Source of the DNA: JAODBQ01 sp047602055
GTDB taxonomy: Bacteria > Actinomycetota > Acidimicrobiia > Acidimicrobiales > Ilumatobacteraceae
Length of the DNA: 64,000 bases
NCBI GenBank assembly: GCA_047602055.1
Contig: JASGIG010000001.1
Span: 4,216,001 to 4,280,000, forward strand
Direction of reading: 5' to 3'
The notes under the pieces were generated by a model that was given only the letters and a program-made list of their open reading frames with translations, did not search any database and was not told where the DNA came from. This document shows, one piece after another, positions 25,501-32,791 of the stretch. The first letter of the stretch is position 1, and each line of letters begins with the position of its first letter. The position numbers were made by a program, and so were the translations under genes.

Positions 25501-26070
25501 GAGCCCGAAGTCGAGGTACTCCTGGACGGTGGCCGGGTTGAAGACCGGCATGTGCATGTGCACGAACAGGGTCTCGCTCTGCTGCGCCGTCACGGTGCTG
25601 CGGGCGTGGTGGTCGTCGCCGGCGAGCGCCAGCACGCCACCGGTGCGCGACGTGCCACGGACGCTCGCCGTGCGCATCGCGTCGGTGGACCGCTCGACCC
25701 CGGGGCCCTTGCCGTACCAGAGCCCGAAGATGCCGTCGTAGCGCGACGTGACCGGCCCGACGCCGAGGTGCTGGGTGCCGGAGATCGCGGTGGCGGCGAT
25801 GTCCTCGTTGAGGCCGGGCTCGAAGTGGATGTGCCGCGCCGCGAGCATCTCGCGCTGCGCCCGGAACAGGGAGTCGAGCCCCCCGAGCGGCGACCCCGGG
25901 TAGCCGGACACGTAGCCGGCCGTGTTCAACCCCGCGGCCTCGTCGCGCTGGCGCTGCATCAGCGGCAGCCGCACCAGCGCATCCCAGCCCGTCAGGTAGA
26001 CGCGCCCACGCTCGCGCTCGAAGCGGTCCTCCAGGCGGTAGTCACGGTCGATGCCTGCCGTGGTGCTCAT
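22510..26070 (-). CDS. Indolepyruvate:ferredoxin oxidoreductase-type 2-oxoacid oxidoreductase (fused alpha-beta/gamma)
   Basis: The enzyme oxidatively decarboxylates 2-oxo acids to acyl-CoA using thiamine diphosphate and Fe-S clusters. The 1186-residue product has the full single-chain length. The N-terminal pyrimidine-binding domain contains TAGYVSGYPGSPLGGLD. The TPP domain has CSGCPHNTGTK, GGTGCHGMA and FQNMGDGTYSHSG. A Cys-rich cluster region follows: CEGCGDCNVQSNC, then QSTCNKDFSCVDGYCPSF. The gamma domain begins around PYNILVGGIGGGGVLTIGG. An ATG with Shine-Dalgarno GAGGAGG is present, yet the preceding hydratase frame has no stop and reads straight into it. Substrate is unknown; the operon suggests a 2-oxo acid made by the Ldh2-type enzyme. 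Confidence 0.92.
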   Translation of the reverse strand: MSTTAGIDRDYRLEDRFERERGRVYLTGWDALVRLPLMQRQRDEAAGLNTAGYVSGYPGSPLGGLDSLFRAQREMLAARHIHFEPGLNEDIAATAISGTQHLGVGPVTSRYDGIFGLWYGKGPGVERSTDAMRTASVRGTSRTGGVLALAGDDHHARSTVTAQQSETLFVHMHMPVFNPATVQEYLDFGLAGWAVSRLTSSWVGMICLNDTADSAATVDIDPSRPRLEVPGDVVIPPTLGDVRVGGLGGALAIEEEIRTLRYPAAQVFVRHNGLDRVTLPSTRRGRGRGIGIVTAGKGALDVDEAMAQLGIGRERAGELGLSVLKLAMTFPLDPQIVIDFADGLDEVLVIEPKHPIIEDQVARVLRRLPADRRPDVVGKTDEHGAPLIPEFGGLDATQVAGFIRARIERRSGDAELVASLRPRHGLTVLSASSAPVATEELVPHDDEHTDLVRAAGFCSGCPHNTGTKVPDGSFAIGGTGCHGMAIALAAPGRPTFMGTHMGGEGALWIGLAPFVDQRHTFQNMGDGTYSHSGALAIRAAVAAGTTMTFKVLLNGYISMTGGQSIPGGLTAQMLAAQLLADGVRKVVVATDDLSHYEGTAPFPAGVDVVERDALLRVQEELRGLDGVTALVYDQACAAELRRERKRGNAVDPDKRVFIHQTVCEGCGDCNVQSNCISVEPLATELGRKRTINQSTCNKDFSCVDGYCPSFVTLTGARPRQRGRHGAGATALFAGLPEPATVEATEPYNILVGGIGGGGVLTIGGLLGMAAHLEGKTATVLNESGLAQKNGAVQSHIRVLDQPGAQLTPRIDVRAADVVIGADIVVISGAGTVATMARGRTWAIVNDDVRPTVAFSRDGNLDLSSAPMSRLLQRATGDQVELLDANHLALVLMGDSIYANLLLLGYALQRGRLPVSAPALERAVELNGVAVANNQEALQWGRLAAHDLDAVLAVVGDRQAPDAGVAAMSLDELIAHRRAFLAGYQDQRYAQRYEQRVRKVAATECERVPGHDELARAVAENLFKLMAYKDEYEVARLYADPAFVRELHEAFEGDFTFKVNLAPQLFNRRDRATGRARKWEVPSRVAMPAFKVLATGRRLRGTPFDLFGRTAHRRAERSRIDEYLTMLDEVCGCVDAGTHDLAVQLAALPDAIRGYDRVKDASAAQAKEKELLLLAELRQRSPRPALG

Positions 26071-26859
26071 CGTCGGCCTCCTCCTCGTCCCCGGCGCGCT
26101 CGAGACCGCCGTGAAGCGCGGCTTGCGCTTCTCGGCGAAGGCGTGCCTGGCCTCCATGACGTCGTCGTAGTTGCCGCCCGACGCGGACAGCTCGACACCA
26201 CGGGCGACGACGTCGGCGGGGATCGCCGGCCGCAGGCGCTTGGCGATCTCCAGCGTGTTCTTCAGCGACGCCGGCGGGATGGCGCGCATGTGGTCGCACA
26301 TCTCGAACGCCGCCGGCAGCAGATCCTCCGGCTCGTCGACCAGCCGGTTGAGGAAGCCGACCTGGTAGGCGCGCTCGGCGTCCATCCGAAACCCGAGCGC
26401 CAGCTCGGTGGCGATCGTCCACGGCAGCGTGTCGCGGAACCCGAACTGGTAGGCGCCGAGCAGCCAGTGGCGCGCCTCGGAGATCTCGAAGATGGCGTTG
26501 CGCGAGGCGATCCGGAAGTCGCAGTGGAACGCCTGGATGAAGCCACCACCCATCGCCCACCCGTTGACGCAGGCGATGACCGGCTTCAGCAGCTCGCCCT
26601 CCCAGAACGGGTCGTGCGGCAGCCCGGGTGCGAACCCGGGGGTGCCGCGCTCGGCGGCCTCCACGAGATCCTCGCCGGCGCAGAAGCCGCGGCCGTTGCC
26701 GGTCAGGATGGCGATCTGCTGCTCGGGCGTGTCGCGGAACTCCGTCCACGCCTCGGCGAGCGCCACCAGCAGCTCCGTGTTCATCGCGTTGAGCTTGTCC
26801 GGACGGTTCATCCGGATGACCACGACCCCGTCGTGGAACTCCTTCTCGAGTACTCCCAT
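26071..26859 (-). CDS. Enoyl-CoA hydratase/isomerase family protein without a stop codon
   Basis: This crotonase-fold enzyme acts on acyl-CoA thioesters. Its 263 codons equal a normal full-length crotonase: RMNRPDKLNAMNTEL near residue 17, the oxyanion-hole segments GNGRGFCAGEDL and NGWAMGGGFIQAFHCDFRIAS, and a C-terminal EARHAFAEKRKPRF. The catalytic Glu pair of classical hydratases is not obvious, so isomerase or hydrolase activity is equally possible. After residue 263 the frame continues with no stop into the oxidoreductase (GTRRRPT then MSTTAG), giving a potential 1449-residue fusion. The ATG is the fourth gene start of the run that begins at the PhyH gene; a GGAGCC Shine-Dalgarno precedes it. 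Confidence 0.88.
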
Positions 26860-26920
26860 GTGTGTTGGCTCCTTCGTGGACGCGGTGGCGTCGGTGGTTG
26901 TTGACGATCCGGGGTGCATG

Positions 26921-27937
26921 TCAGGCGAGGGCATCGACCAGCGCTCGCCACAGCGGCTCGGCGATCTCGACGGCACCAGCGGCCAGATGGCGATCGCGGG
27001 CGCGCTTGGCGCGATCCCCCGGCCATCGCCCGCCGCTGGACCGGACGGCCGCGGCGATCTCGCCGACCTCGTGGTGCATCCGCTCCTGGGCGCCGAAGCG
27101 CGCCGGGTCGATCGCCAGGACGAACGCTCCCATCTCGGCCGTAACCATCCCGGCGCGGTGCCCCGGGCAGCCACCGGCCAGCGGTCCGGCGAGGAGGTCG
27201 ACGAGCACCGCCAGGCCGAACCCCTTGGCGCCGCCGACGGCCTGTGGCGCGCCGGCGGCGGCGGCCACCGGATCCTCGGTCGGCCGCCCGTCGGCATCGA
27301 CATATCCCCACTCCAGCGGCAGCGGCAGCCCGAGCAGCGCCCGGCGGCGCACCTCGCCGCCCGACCGCGGCGTGAACGCCGCGTCGAACACGGCGCCGTC
27401 CGCGCCAGGGGTGGCGTAGGCCAGCGGGTTGTTGCCGATGGTGTTCGAGCACGCTCCCGGGGCTGCGAGCAGCGCTTGGGTGTTCTGGCAGACGATCGCG
27501 ACCATGCCACGGGCAGCTGCCGCTTGCGTGTAGTACGCGGCGCGGCCGAACTCGGCGATGCGGTGAACGCCGACGGCCCCGATGCCCTGCTCGGCGGCCA
27601 GGCCGACCGCGGCATCCACCGCCACGGACGTGGGCAGGTAGCCGAGCGCACCGCCGCCGTCGAGCACGCCGACCGCGCCGCAACGCTCGACGGCGAGGTC
27701 GCCGGCTGGCACGTAGCGCCCGGTCCGGTAGCCGTCGAGGTACCACGGCACGCGCATCACACCGTGCGTCGGCACGTCTTCGAGCTCGGACTGCACCAAC
27801 GAGTCGGCGATGCGCGCGGCCTCCGCTCCGCCGAGGCCGACGCCGGCGAAGGCGTCGTGCAGCAGGTGTTCGAGCTCGGCGATCTCGATGCGGTGCAATG
27901 CGTGCTCGCCCGTCGGCGGACGTTCCAAATCATCCAT
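26921..27937 (-). CDS. Ldh2/MdhC-type NAD(P)-dependent 2-hydroxyacid dehydrogenase
   Basis: This is a member of the malate/L-lactate/ureidoglycolate dehydrogenase family (not Rossmann type), oxidising 2-hydroxy acids to 2-oxo acids. The 338-residue product shows the family start IEIAELEHLLHDAFAGVGLG, then SELEDVPTHGVMRVPWYLDGY with the catalytic His, the core GAVGVHRIAEFGRAAYYTQ and SNTIGNNPLAYATPG, and AVGGAKGFGLAVLVDLLAG. The ATG overlaps the PhyH stop by 8 bases. A dehydrogenase directly after a 2-hydroxylating oxygenase and before a 2-oxoacid oxidoreductase suggests the oxidation step of an alpha-oxidation route. An AAATCA-N10-TGATTG repeat overlaps its start. Confidence 0.88.
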   Translation of the reverse strand: MDDLERPPTGEHALHRIEIAELEHLLHDAFAGVGLGGAEAARIADSLVQSELEDVPTHGVMRVPWYLDGYRTGRYVPAGDLAVERCGAVGVLDGGGALGYLPTSVAVDAAVGLAAEQGIGAVGVHRIAEFGRAAYYTQAAAARGMVAIVCQNTQALLAAPGACSNTIGNNPLAYATPGADGAVFDAAFTPRSGGEVRRRALLGLPLPLEWGYVDADGRPTEDPVAAAAGAPQAVGGAKGFGLAVLVDLLAGPLAGGCPGHRAGMVTAEMGAFVLAIDPARFGAQERMHHEVGEIAAAVRSSGGRWPGDRAKRARDRHLAAGAVEIAEPLWRALVDALA

Positions 27938-28835
27938 TGGGCTGATTGGTCTCCAGCGGGCACCCATCGGCCGAGAGCGCCCGCAGGTAGCGAGACGGGA
28001 CGTGCACGTAGCCGTGTTCGTCGCAGTAGGAGCGCCCGTTCTCGACGCCGCCGAGGCTGCCGTAGACGCGAAAGCCGAGGAGGCGCCGCATCGCCGGCGA
28101 CAGCGCCGCGCGAACCTCGGGTGCCAGGCCGAGGAACGGGTTCTCCTGCTGACGGACGAACACGCGGCAGAAGTTGGTGAGGAGCACGTGGCGCCACCGA
28201 TTGCTGACGTTGGCGCCGGTCCCGTGATACGTGCGGCCGGGGATGACCATCGCCGTACCGGCAGGGCCTGCGCCGGCGACGGACGGGCGCCACTCACCCA
28301 ACGGCAGGCGCTCCTCCCAGCGGTGGCTGCCCGGCACGACCCGTGTGCCGCCGTTGGCCTCGTCGACGTCGTCGAGGAACCACGCGACGTCGGCCACGCA
28401 CGAGTACACCGGCTGGGGATGTGGCACGTAGCCCTGATCCTGGTGGAGCTCCTGGGCCTGCCCGCCCGGCCCGGCGATGTTCGCCGAGAAGCTGGACAGC
28501 AGGAACCGCTCGCCGAGCACGTGCTCGATCAGCGCCTGGACCGCCGGCTTCTGCGGGACCACCTGGAAGATCTCGCCCTTGTTCAACAGGTTGACCACGC
28601 GCTGGTTCGGCCCTCCGACGCGCCCGTGGCGGGAGACGAACGCACCGTCGTCGAACCGGCCGAGGCCGGCCGCCGCCTCCCCCGACGCCTGCTCGATCAG
28701 CCGCCGGCGCAGCGCGCCGACCTCGTCGGGCGACAGTGCGTCCTTGACGAGGCAGTAGCCCCACGTGTCGAGGTGAGCGCGCGCCTCGTCCAGGTCGGCG
28801 GTCGGTGCCGGCAGCGGCTCGGTGGCTGTGACCAT
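27930..28835 (-). CDS. Phytanoyl-CoA dioxygenase (PhyH) family protein
   Basis: This is an Fe(II)/2-oxoglutarate oxygenase; family prototypes hydroxylate acyl-CoA at C2. In the 301-residue product the facial triad is H131-x-D133 (ELHQDQGY) with H204 (TYHGTGAN), and Arg213/215 downstream can hold the 2-oxoglutarate carboxylate. The N-terminal DTWGYCLVKDALSPDEV and NGGTRVVPGSHRWEE motifs are typical. It is strongly similar over its whole length to the dioxygenase half of the divergent fusion protein, so the two are probably paralogues. It is the first gene of the run PhyH-Ldh2-hydratase-oxidoreductase and has an operator-like repeat 52 bases before its start. Confidence 0.92.
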   Translation of the reverse strand: MVTATEPLPAPTADLDEARAHLDTWGYCLVKDALSPDEVGALRRRLIEQASGEAAAGLGRFDDGAFVSRHGRVGGPNQRVVNLLNKGEIFQVVPQKPAVQALIEHVLGERFLLSSFSANIAGPGGQAQELHQDQGYVPHPQPVYSCVADVAWFLDDVDEANGGTRVVPGSHRWEERLPLGEWRPSVAGAGPAGTAMVIPGRTYHGTGANVSNRWRHVLLTNFCRVFVRQQENPFLGLAPEVRAALSPAMRRLLGFRVYGSLGGVENGRSYCDEHGYVHVPSRYLRALSADGCPLETNQPNG

Positions 28836-28886
28836 TCGTGCTCCCCCCTCCGCCTCCGCACACCCCCTTGCGCGCCGGTCGACGAA

Positions 28887-28908
28887 GAATCAGTCGTTCG
28901 CATGATTC
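28887..28908. promoter_or_regulatory. Putative operator, GAATCA-N10-TGATTC
   Basis: A perfect inverted repeat (7-bp arms if the flanking A and T are counted) lies in the 175-base divergent region between the two PhyH genes. This region is clearly more AT-rich than its surroundings, as expected of promoters. The arms and spacing are identical to the site at 38575-38596. Confidence 0.65.
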
Positions 28909-29010
28909 TCGGCCCGCAAATGTGCGCTGTCAAGAACTGAGCTTGTCATTTTTCGGTCTGTCGGCTTATTCTGTGCTCCAGCAAACAGTGGAGCTCTGGG
29001 GAGGCCGACC

Positions 29011-30231
29011 ATGCTGGAGACGCTCGAGATCGGCATCGAGCACACGACCGTGCAGACCGTCACGACGGAGATGGGGACCGCCCACGCCGGCGACCCCGTG
29101 CTGTCGACGCCGTCGATGATCCTGATGATCGAGGGCTGCTGCGCGCAGAGCGTCGCGCCCCACCTCGACGACGGGGAGACGACCGTCGGCGTCCACGTCG
29201 ACGTCTCCCACCTGGCGCCCTCGTTCCCGGGCGAGGACGTCACGGTGTCCAGCCGGCTGGTCGACGTCGATCGCCGGTTCCTGCGCTTCGAGGTCGCCGC
29301 CAGCGTCGGCGACCGCGTCCTCGGGACGGGGACGCACCGCCGCGCCGTCGTCAACCCGGACCGGCGGCGAGGCGACGCGCCGGCCAAGCCGGCGCTGCCC
29401 GCGCTCACCGACGACCTGGAGCAGGCCCGCCGGGACCTCGACCGCTGGGGCTACTGCCTGCTGGCCGGGGCGCTGTCGCCCGAGCAGGTGGCGCGGACCA
29501 AGCACCGGCTGATGGAGCAGGCGGCCGCCGAGGCCCGCGAGGGCGTGGCCACGTTCGACACCGGCGCTCACCCGTCCAAGGCCGAAGGCCACTGCGTCAA
29601 CCAGCGCATGTCGAGCCTGATCAACAAGGGTGCGGAGTTCCAGGAGATCGCGCTGCACCCGCGCGTCGGCGCGCTGCTGGAGCACCTGCTCGGGCCACGC
29701 TTCCTCCTCACCAGCTTCTCGGCGAACATCACCTCGCCGGGTTGCGAGCTGCAGGAGCTGCACCAGGACCAGACCTACGTCGGCTATCCGCAGCCGCGCT
29801 ACCCGATCGTCAGCAACGTGGTGTGGTTCCTCGACGACGTGACCGTCGCCAACGGCGGCACCCACGTGGTGCCCGGCAGCCACCTGTGGGAGCACCCGCT
29901 CGGCGACCGCCACGTGCAGACGGCGATCCTCGAGGGTCCGGCGGGCACCGCGGCGATCGTCGAGGGCCGCACCTGGCACGGCGCCGGCGCGAACCGCTCC
30001 GACCACCGCCGGCACGTCCTGCTCAGCAACTACTGCCGCGTCTGGGTCCGCCAGCAGGAGAACATGTTCCTGTCGCTGGCGCCCGAGACCGAGGCGAACC
30101 TGTCCGAGGACCTGCGCCGGCTCCTCGGGTTCAAGACCTGGGCGACGCTGGGCGGCGTGCACCACCCGAACGGCGTCGACGAGTCGGGCTACGCCCACCG
30201 CCCGCCGCGCTACGTCACCGAGCTGGCCTGA
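29011..30231 (+). CDS. Fusion of FlK-like acyl-CoA thioesterase and PhyH dioxygenase
   Basis: Residues 1 to about 120 form a hotdog domain resembling fluoroacetyl-CoA thioesterase FlK. Aligned without gaps, the FlK catalytic Thr42, Glu50 and His76 correspond to T33, E41 and H67, and Gly69 corresponds to G60. Residues 130-406 form a PhyH dioxygenase with H251-x-D253 (ELHQDQTY), H323 (TWHGAGAN) and Arg333/334. The combination could hydroxylate an acyl-CoA at C2 and release the 2-hydroxy acid. The ATG follows GGGGAGG. It is divergent from the stand-alone PhyH gene and converges on the CoA-transferase gene with an 8-base gap. FlK specificity for fluoroacetate cannot be assumed; the match is to the catalytic layout. 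Confidence 0.88.
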   Translation: MLETLEIGIEHTTVQTVTTEMGTAHAGDPVLSTPSMILMIEGCCAQSVAPHLDDGETTVGVHVDVSHLAPSFPGEDVTVSSRLVDVDRRFLRFEVAASVGDRVLGTGTHRRAVVNPDRRRGDAPAKPALPALTDDLEQARRDLDRWGYCLLAGALSPEQVARTKHRLMEQAAAEAREGVATFDTGAHPSKAEGHCVNQRMSSLINKGAEFQEIALHPRVGALLEHLLGPRFLLTSFSANITSPGCELQELHQDQTYVGYPQPRYPIVSNVVWFLDDVTVANGGTHVVPGSHLWEHPLGDRHVQTAILEGPAGTAAIVEGRTWHGAGANRSDHRRHVLLSNYCRVWVRQQENMFLSLAPETEANLSEDLRRLLGFKTWATLGGVHHPNGVDESGYAHRPPRYVTELA

Positions 30232-30239
30232 CGCCGACG

Positions 30240-32717
30240 TCAGTCACGCGCCGGCTCGCTCGGGCGCGGCACGCCCGCCGGCCACGTGCCGATCACGCCG
30301 TCGTGCTCGAGCTGCGCGAGCTCCTGCTCGCTCTTGCCGAGCAGCCCGCACAACACCTCGTGGTTGTGCTCGCCGAGGTAGGCGGCACGCACGGGCTCGG
30401 GCAGCTGCGCCGTCGCCAGCCGGAACGGCTCGGCGAAGTAGTGGGCGCCCTGCAGGTCGGTGCGGTCCTGGACGATGAAGAACCCACGCGCCGCGAGGTG
30501 GGCGTCGGCGAGGAGGTCGGGACCGTCGAGGACCGCGCCGGCGGCGATGCCGCATCCCTGCAGGGCGTGCACCAGCTGACGCGGATCGTGTCCGGCGACG
30601 AACGCACGGACCCAACCGTCGATCTCCGCGACGTTCGCCAACCGCTGCGCGAGCGTGGGATGCGGCGGGCCGCCGTCCGCCGATCCACCGGGGCGGCCGA
30701 GCGCATCCCACAGCCGCGACCACATCTCGTCGTCGACGCAGGCGATCGCCAGCCACCGCCCATCGGCGCCCTCGTAGACGCCGTGAGGCGCCATCCAGGT
30801 CGACGCGTTGCCCAGCCGTCCCGGATCGCGTCCGGTCACCTGGGCCTCGACGAGCGACTCGCCGACGAAGCTGGTCGACGCCTCGACCTGGCTGAGGTCG
30901 ACGTGCTGGCCCTCGCCCGTGCGGCGCCGATGGTTGACCGCGGCGAGCAGCGCGATCGCACCCATCAGCCCGGCGAGCGGATCGCCGCACGTCGTCCCGG
31001 TGAACAGCGGCGGGCCGTCCGCGTAGCCGGTGAGGTGGGTGATCGTCGACATCTGCTCGGTGGTCCAGGCGAACGCAGCGTGGTCACGCCAGCGGCCGGT
31101 CTGGCCGAACCCGGGCATCGACAGCATGATCAGCTTCGGGTTGACGGCGCGCAGGTCGTCGTAGGTGAGCCCGAAGTTCTCCATCACCCGCGGCGTGTAG
31201 TTCTCGATGACGACGTCGGCGACGGCCACCAGCTCACGCAGCGCCGACGCGCCGCGCTCGTCCGCCAGGTTGAGCGTGATGCCGCGCTTGTTCCGGTTGA
31301 TCCAGTTGAACAGGCCCGAGCGGTCCCACGGGCGCTCGCCATCGCGCCCGACGCCACGCCACCCGTCGAGCCGCTGGATCGCCTCGATCTTGATGACGTC
31401 GGCGCCCATGTCGGCGGCGATCAGCGTTGCCAGCGGACCGGACATGAACATGGTGAGGTCGAGGATCCGCAGCCCGGCGAGTGGCGCCCCGGGCGCGGCA
31501 GCAGGCGCGGCCGGCGCCGGTGGCACGACCCGCTCGGCCGGCAGCAGCGCGAGCACGTCGTCCGTGTCGGCGCCGAGGAGCGGAGCCGGTCGTGTCCGCG
31601 CGTTCGTCGCCGACATGACGAACGGGATGCGCGGCGTCCGGAGCGGCCCGAGCGTCGGGTGGGCGTGCACGTCGAAGTACTGGCGGTCGGCGTGCACCGG
31701 CAGCGCCAGCGCCTCGGCCGGGCTGACCACCAGCCCGAACGGGATCCGCCACGCCTGCGCCTCGGCGAAGACGTCCGCCGCCGACCGGTCGGCGAGCGCG
31801 GCCTCGATGCCGCTGCGGATCTCGTCGATGTGCTCCAGCCGCCCGAAGTAGTCGGCGAAGCGTGGATCGTCGGCCATGTCCGGGCGGCCGATGAACAGGC
31901 ACATCGACTGCCACTGCGCCTCGGTGAGCGCGTTGGCACCGACCAGACCGCCACGGCAGCGGACGTTGAACGACGGTCCGGTCATGTAGTCGGAGTGACG
32001 ACCGTCGACGGTCCCGCGCAGCTCGTAGGTCAGCGTCGGCCCCATCGCGCAGGTGATCGCCGCTTCGAGCGCCGAGACGTCGACGTGCTCGCCGTGGCCG
32101 TGCGCGGCACGGCCCTCGATCGCCGCGAGCACGGCGGCCGCCGCGTAGGCACCGGCGATCGTCTCGGTCAACGAGCTACCGGACTGCAGCGGCTCGCGGT
32201 CGGCGGTGCCGCAGGTCGAGGCCCACGTGCTCGACGCGCACGTCGTCAGGTGCGTCGCCGAGTACTCCGCGGACGGCCCGGACGAGCCGAACGGCGACAG
32301 CGTGCACACCACCGCGGCCGGGTTCCACGACCGGATCCGTGCCGGGTCGATCCCTCGACGGGCGAGCTGCTCGGCGGTGCCGTCGGCGACGACGACGTCG
32401 TAGCGCTGCACCAGCCGGCGCAGCAGGCCGAGACCCTCGGGGGCGTCGAGATCGAGCACGACGCTGCGCTTGCTGGTGTTGAAGTAGAGGTGGCTGGTGC
32501 CGGCCTCCGGATCGGTCCCGTCCCGGAACGGGCCACGCCAGCGCAGCGGGTCACCACCTGGTGGTTCGATCTTGACCACGTCGGCGCCGAGGTCGCCGAG
32601 CAGCTTGGCGCAGTAGGCGCCAGGGATCGAGCTCGACAGGTCCAGGACGCGCTGCGCTGCCAGCGGGCCGGTGCCGTGCTGTGGTGTCGTCAGGTCGTCG
32701 GCACCTGTTGTCGTCAT
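30240..32717 (-). CDS. Double-domain CaiB/BaiF (family III) CoA-transferase
   Basis: The 825-residue product is two family III CoA-transferase domains in tandem, about residues 18-395 and 411-825, joined by a Pro/Ala linker. Each has the family start (VLDLSSSIPGAYCAKLLGDLGADVVKIEPPGGDP; ILDLTMFMSGPLATLIAADMGADVIKIE). Domain 2 keeps the catalytic Asp (D579 in GDPLAG). In domain 1 the aligned position is Glu185 (SLTETIAG), suggesting a structural or substrate-binding role. This is reminiscent of two-subunit family III enzymes in which only one chain is catalytic. It should activate an imported acid to its CoA thioester. It is the last gene of the dpp-type operon, 74 bases after the binding-protein gene. 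Confidence 0.9.
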   Translation of the reverse strand: MTTTGADDLTTPQHGTGPLAAQRVLDLSSSIPGAYCAKLLGDLGADVVKIEPPGGDPLRWRGPFRDGTDPEAGTSHLYFNTSKRSVVLDLDAPEGLGLLRRLVQRYDVVVADGTAEQLARRGIDPARIRSWNPAAVVCTLSPFGSSGPSAEYSATHLTTCASSTWASTCGTADREPLQSGSSLTETIAGAYAAAAVLAAIEGRAAHGHGEHVDVSALEAAITCAMGPTLTYELRGTVDGRHSDYMTGPSFNVRCRGGLVGANALTEAQWQSMCLFIGRPDMADDPRFADYFGRLEHIDEIRSGIEAALADRSAADVFAEAQAWRIPFGLVVSPAEALALPVHADRQYFDVHAHPTLGPLRTPRIPFVMSATNARTRPAPLLGADTDDVLALLPAERVVPPAPAAPAAAPGAPLAGLRILDLTMFMSGPLATLIAADMGADVIKIEAIQRLDGWRGVGRDGERPWDRSGLFNWINRNKRGITLNLADERGASALRELVAVADVVIENYTPRVMENFGLTYDDLRAVNPKLIMLSMPGFGQTGRWRDHAAFAWTTEQMSTITHLTGYADGPPLFTGTTCGDPLAGLMGAIALLAAVNHRRRTGEGQHVDLSQVEASTSFVGESLVEAQVTGRDPGRLGNASTWMAPHGVYEGADGRWLAIACVDDEMWSRLWDALGRPGGSADGGPPHPTLAQRLANVAEIDGWVRAFVAGHDPRQLVHALQGCGIAAGAVLDGPDLLADAHLAARGFFIVQDRTDLQGAHYFAEPFRLATAQLPEPVRAAYLGEHNHEVLCGLLGKSEQELAQLEHDGVIGTWPAGVPRPSEPARD

Positions 32718-32791
32718 CGCGTCTCCACCGTTCGAGGGAGCCGCCGGCGGCGCGCCGGCCGGGGGTGTCGAGCGCGCCGCCGGTCGGCCGG

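Noticed and set aside
22657..26904. A 1415-codon plus-strand open frame opposite the oxidoreductase and crotonase
   Set aside because: It is composition-driven: Arg/His/Gly-rich, no motifs, and fully antisense to conserved enzymes.
27927..27948. A sixth AATC-N12-GATT site (AAATCA-N10-TGATTG) at the PhyH/Ldh2 junction
   Set aside because: It overlaps a stop and a start codon inside an operon and has weaker outer bases, so it may be coincidence; it was not listed as an operator.
29011..29370. FlK similarity as evidence for fluoroacetate resistance
   Set aside because: Only the catalytic layout is shared; no fluoroacetate-related gene is nearby and the fusion with PhyH suggests another substrate.
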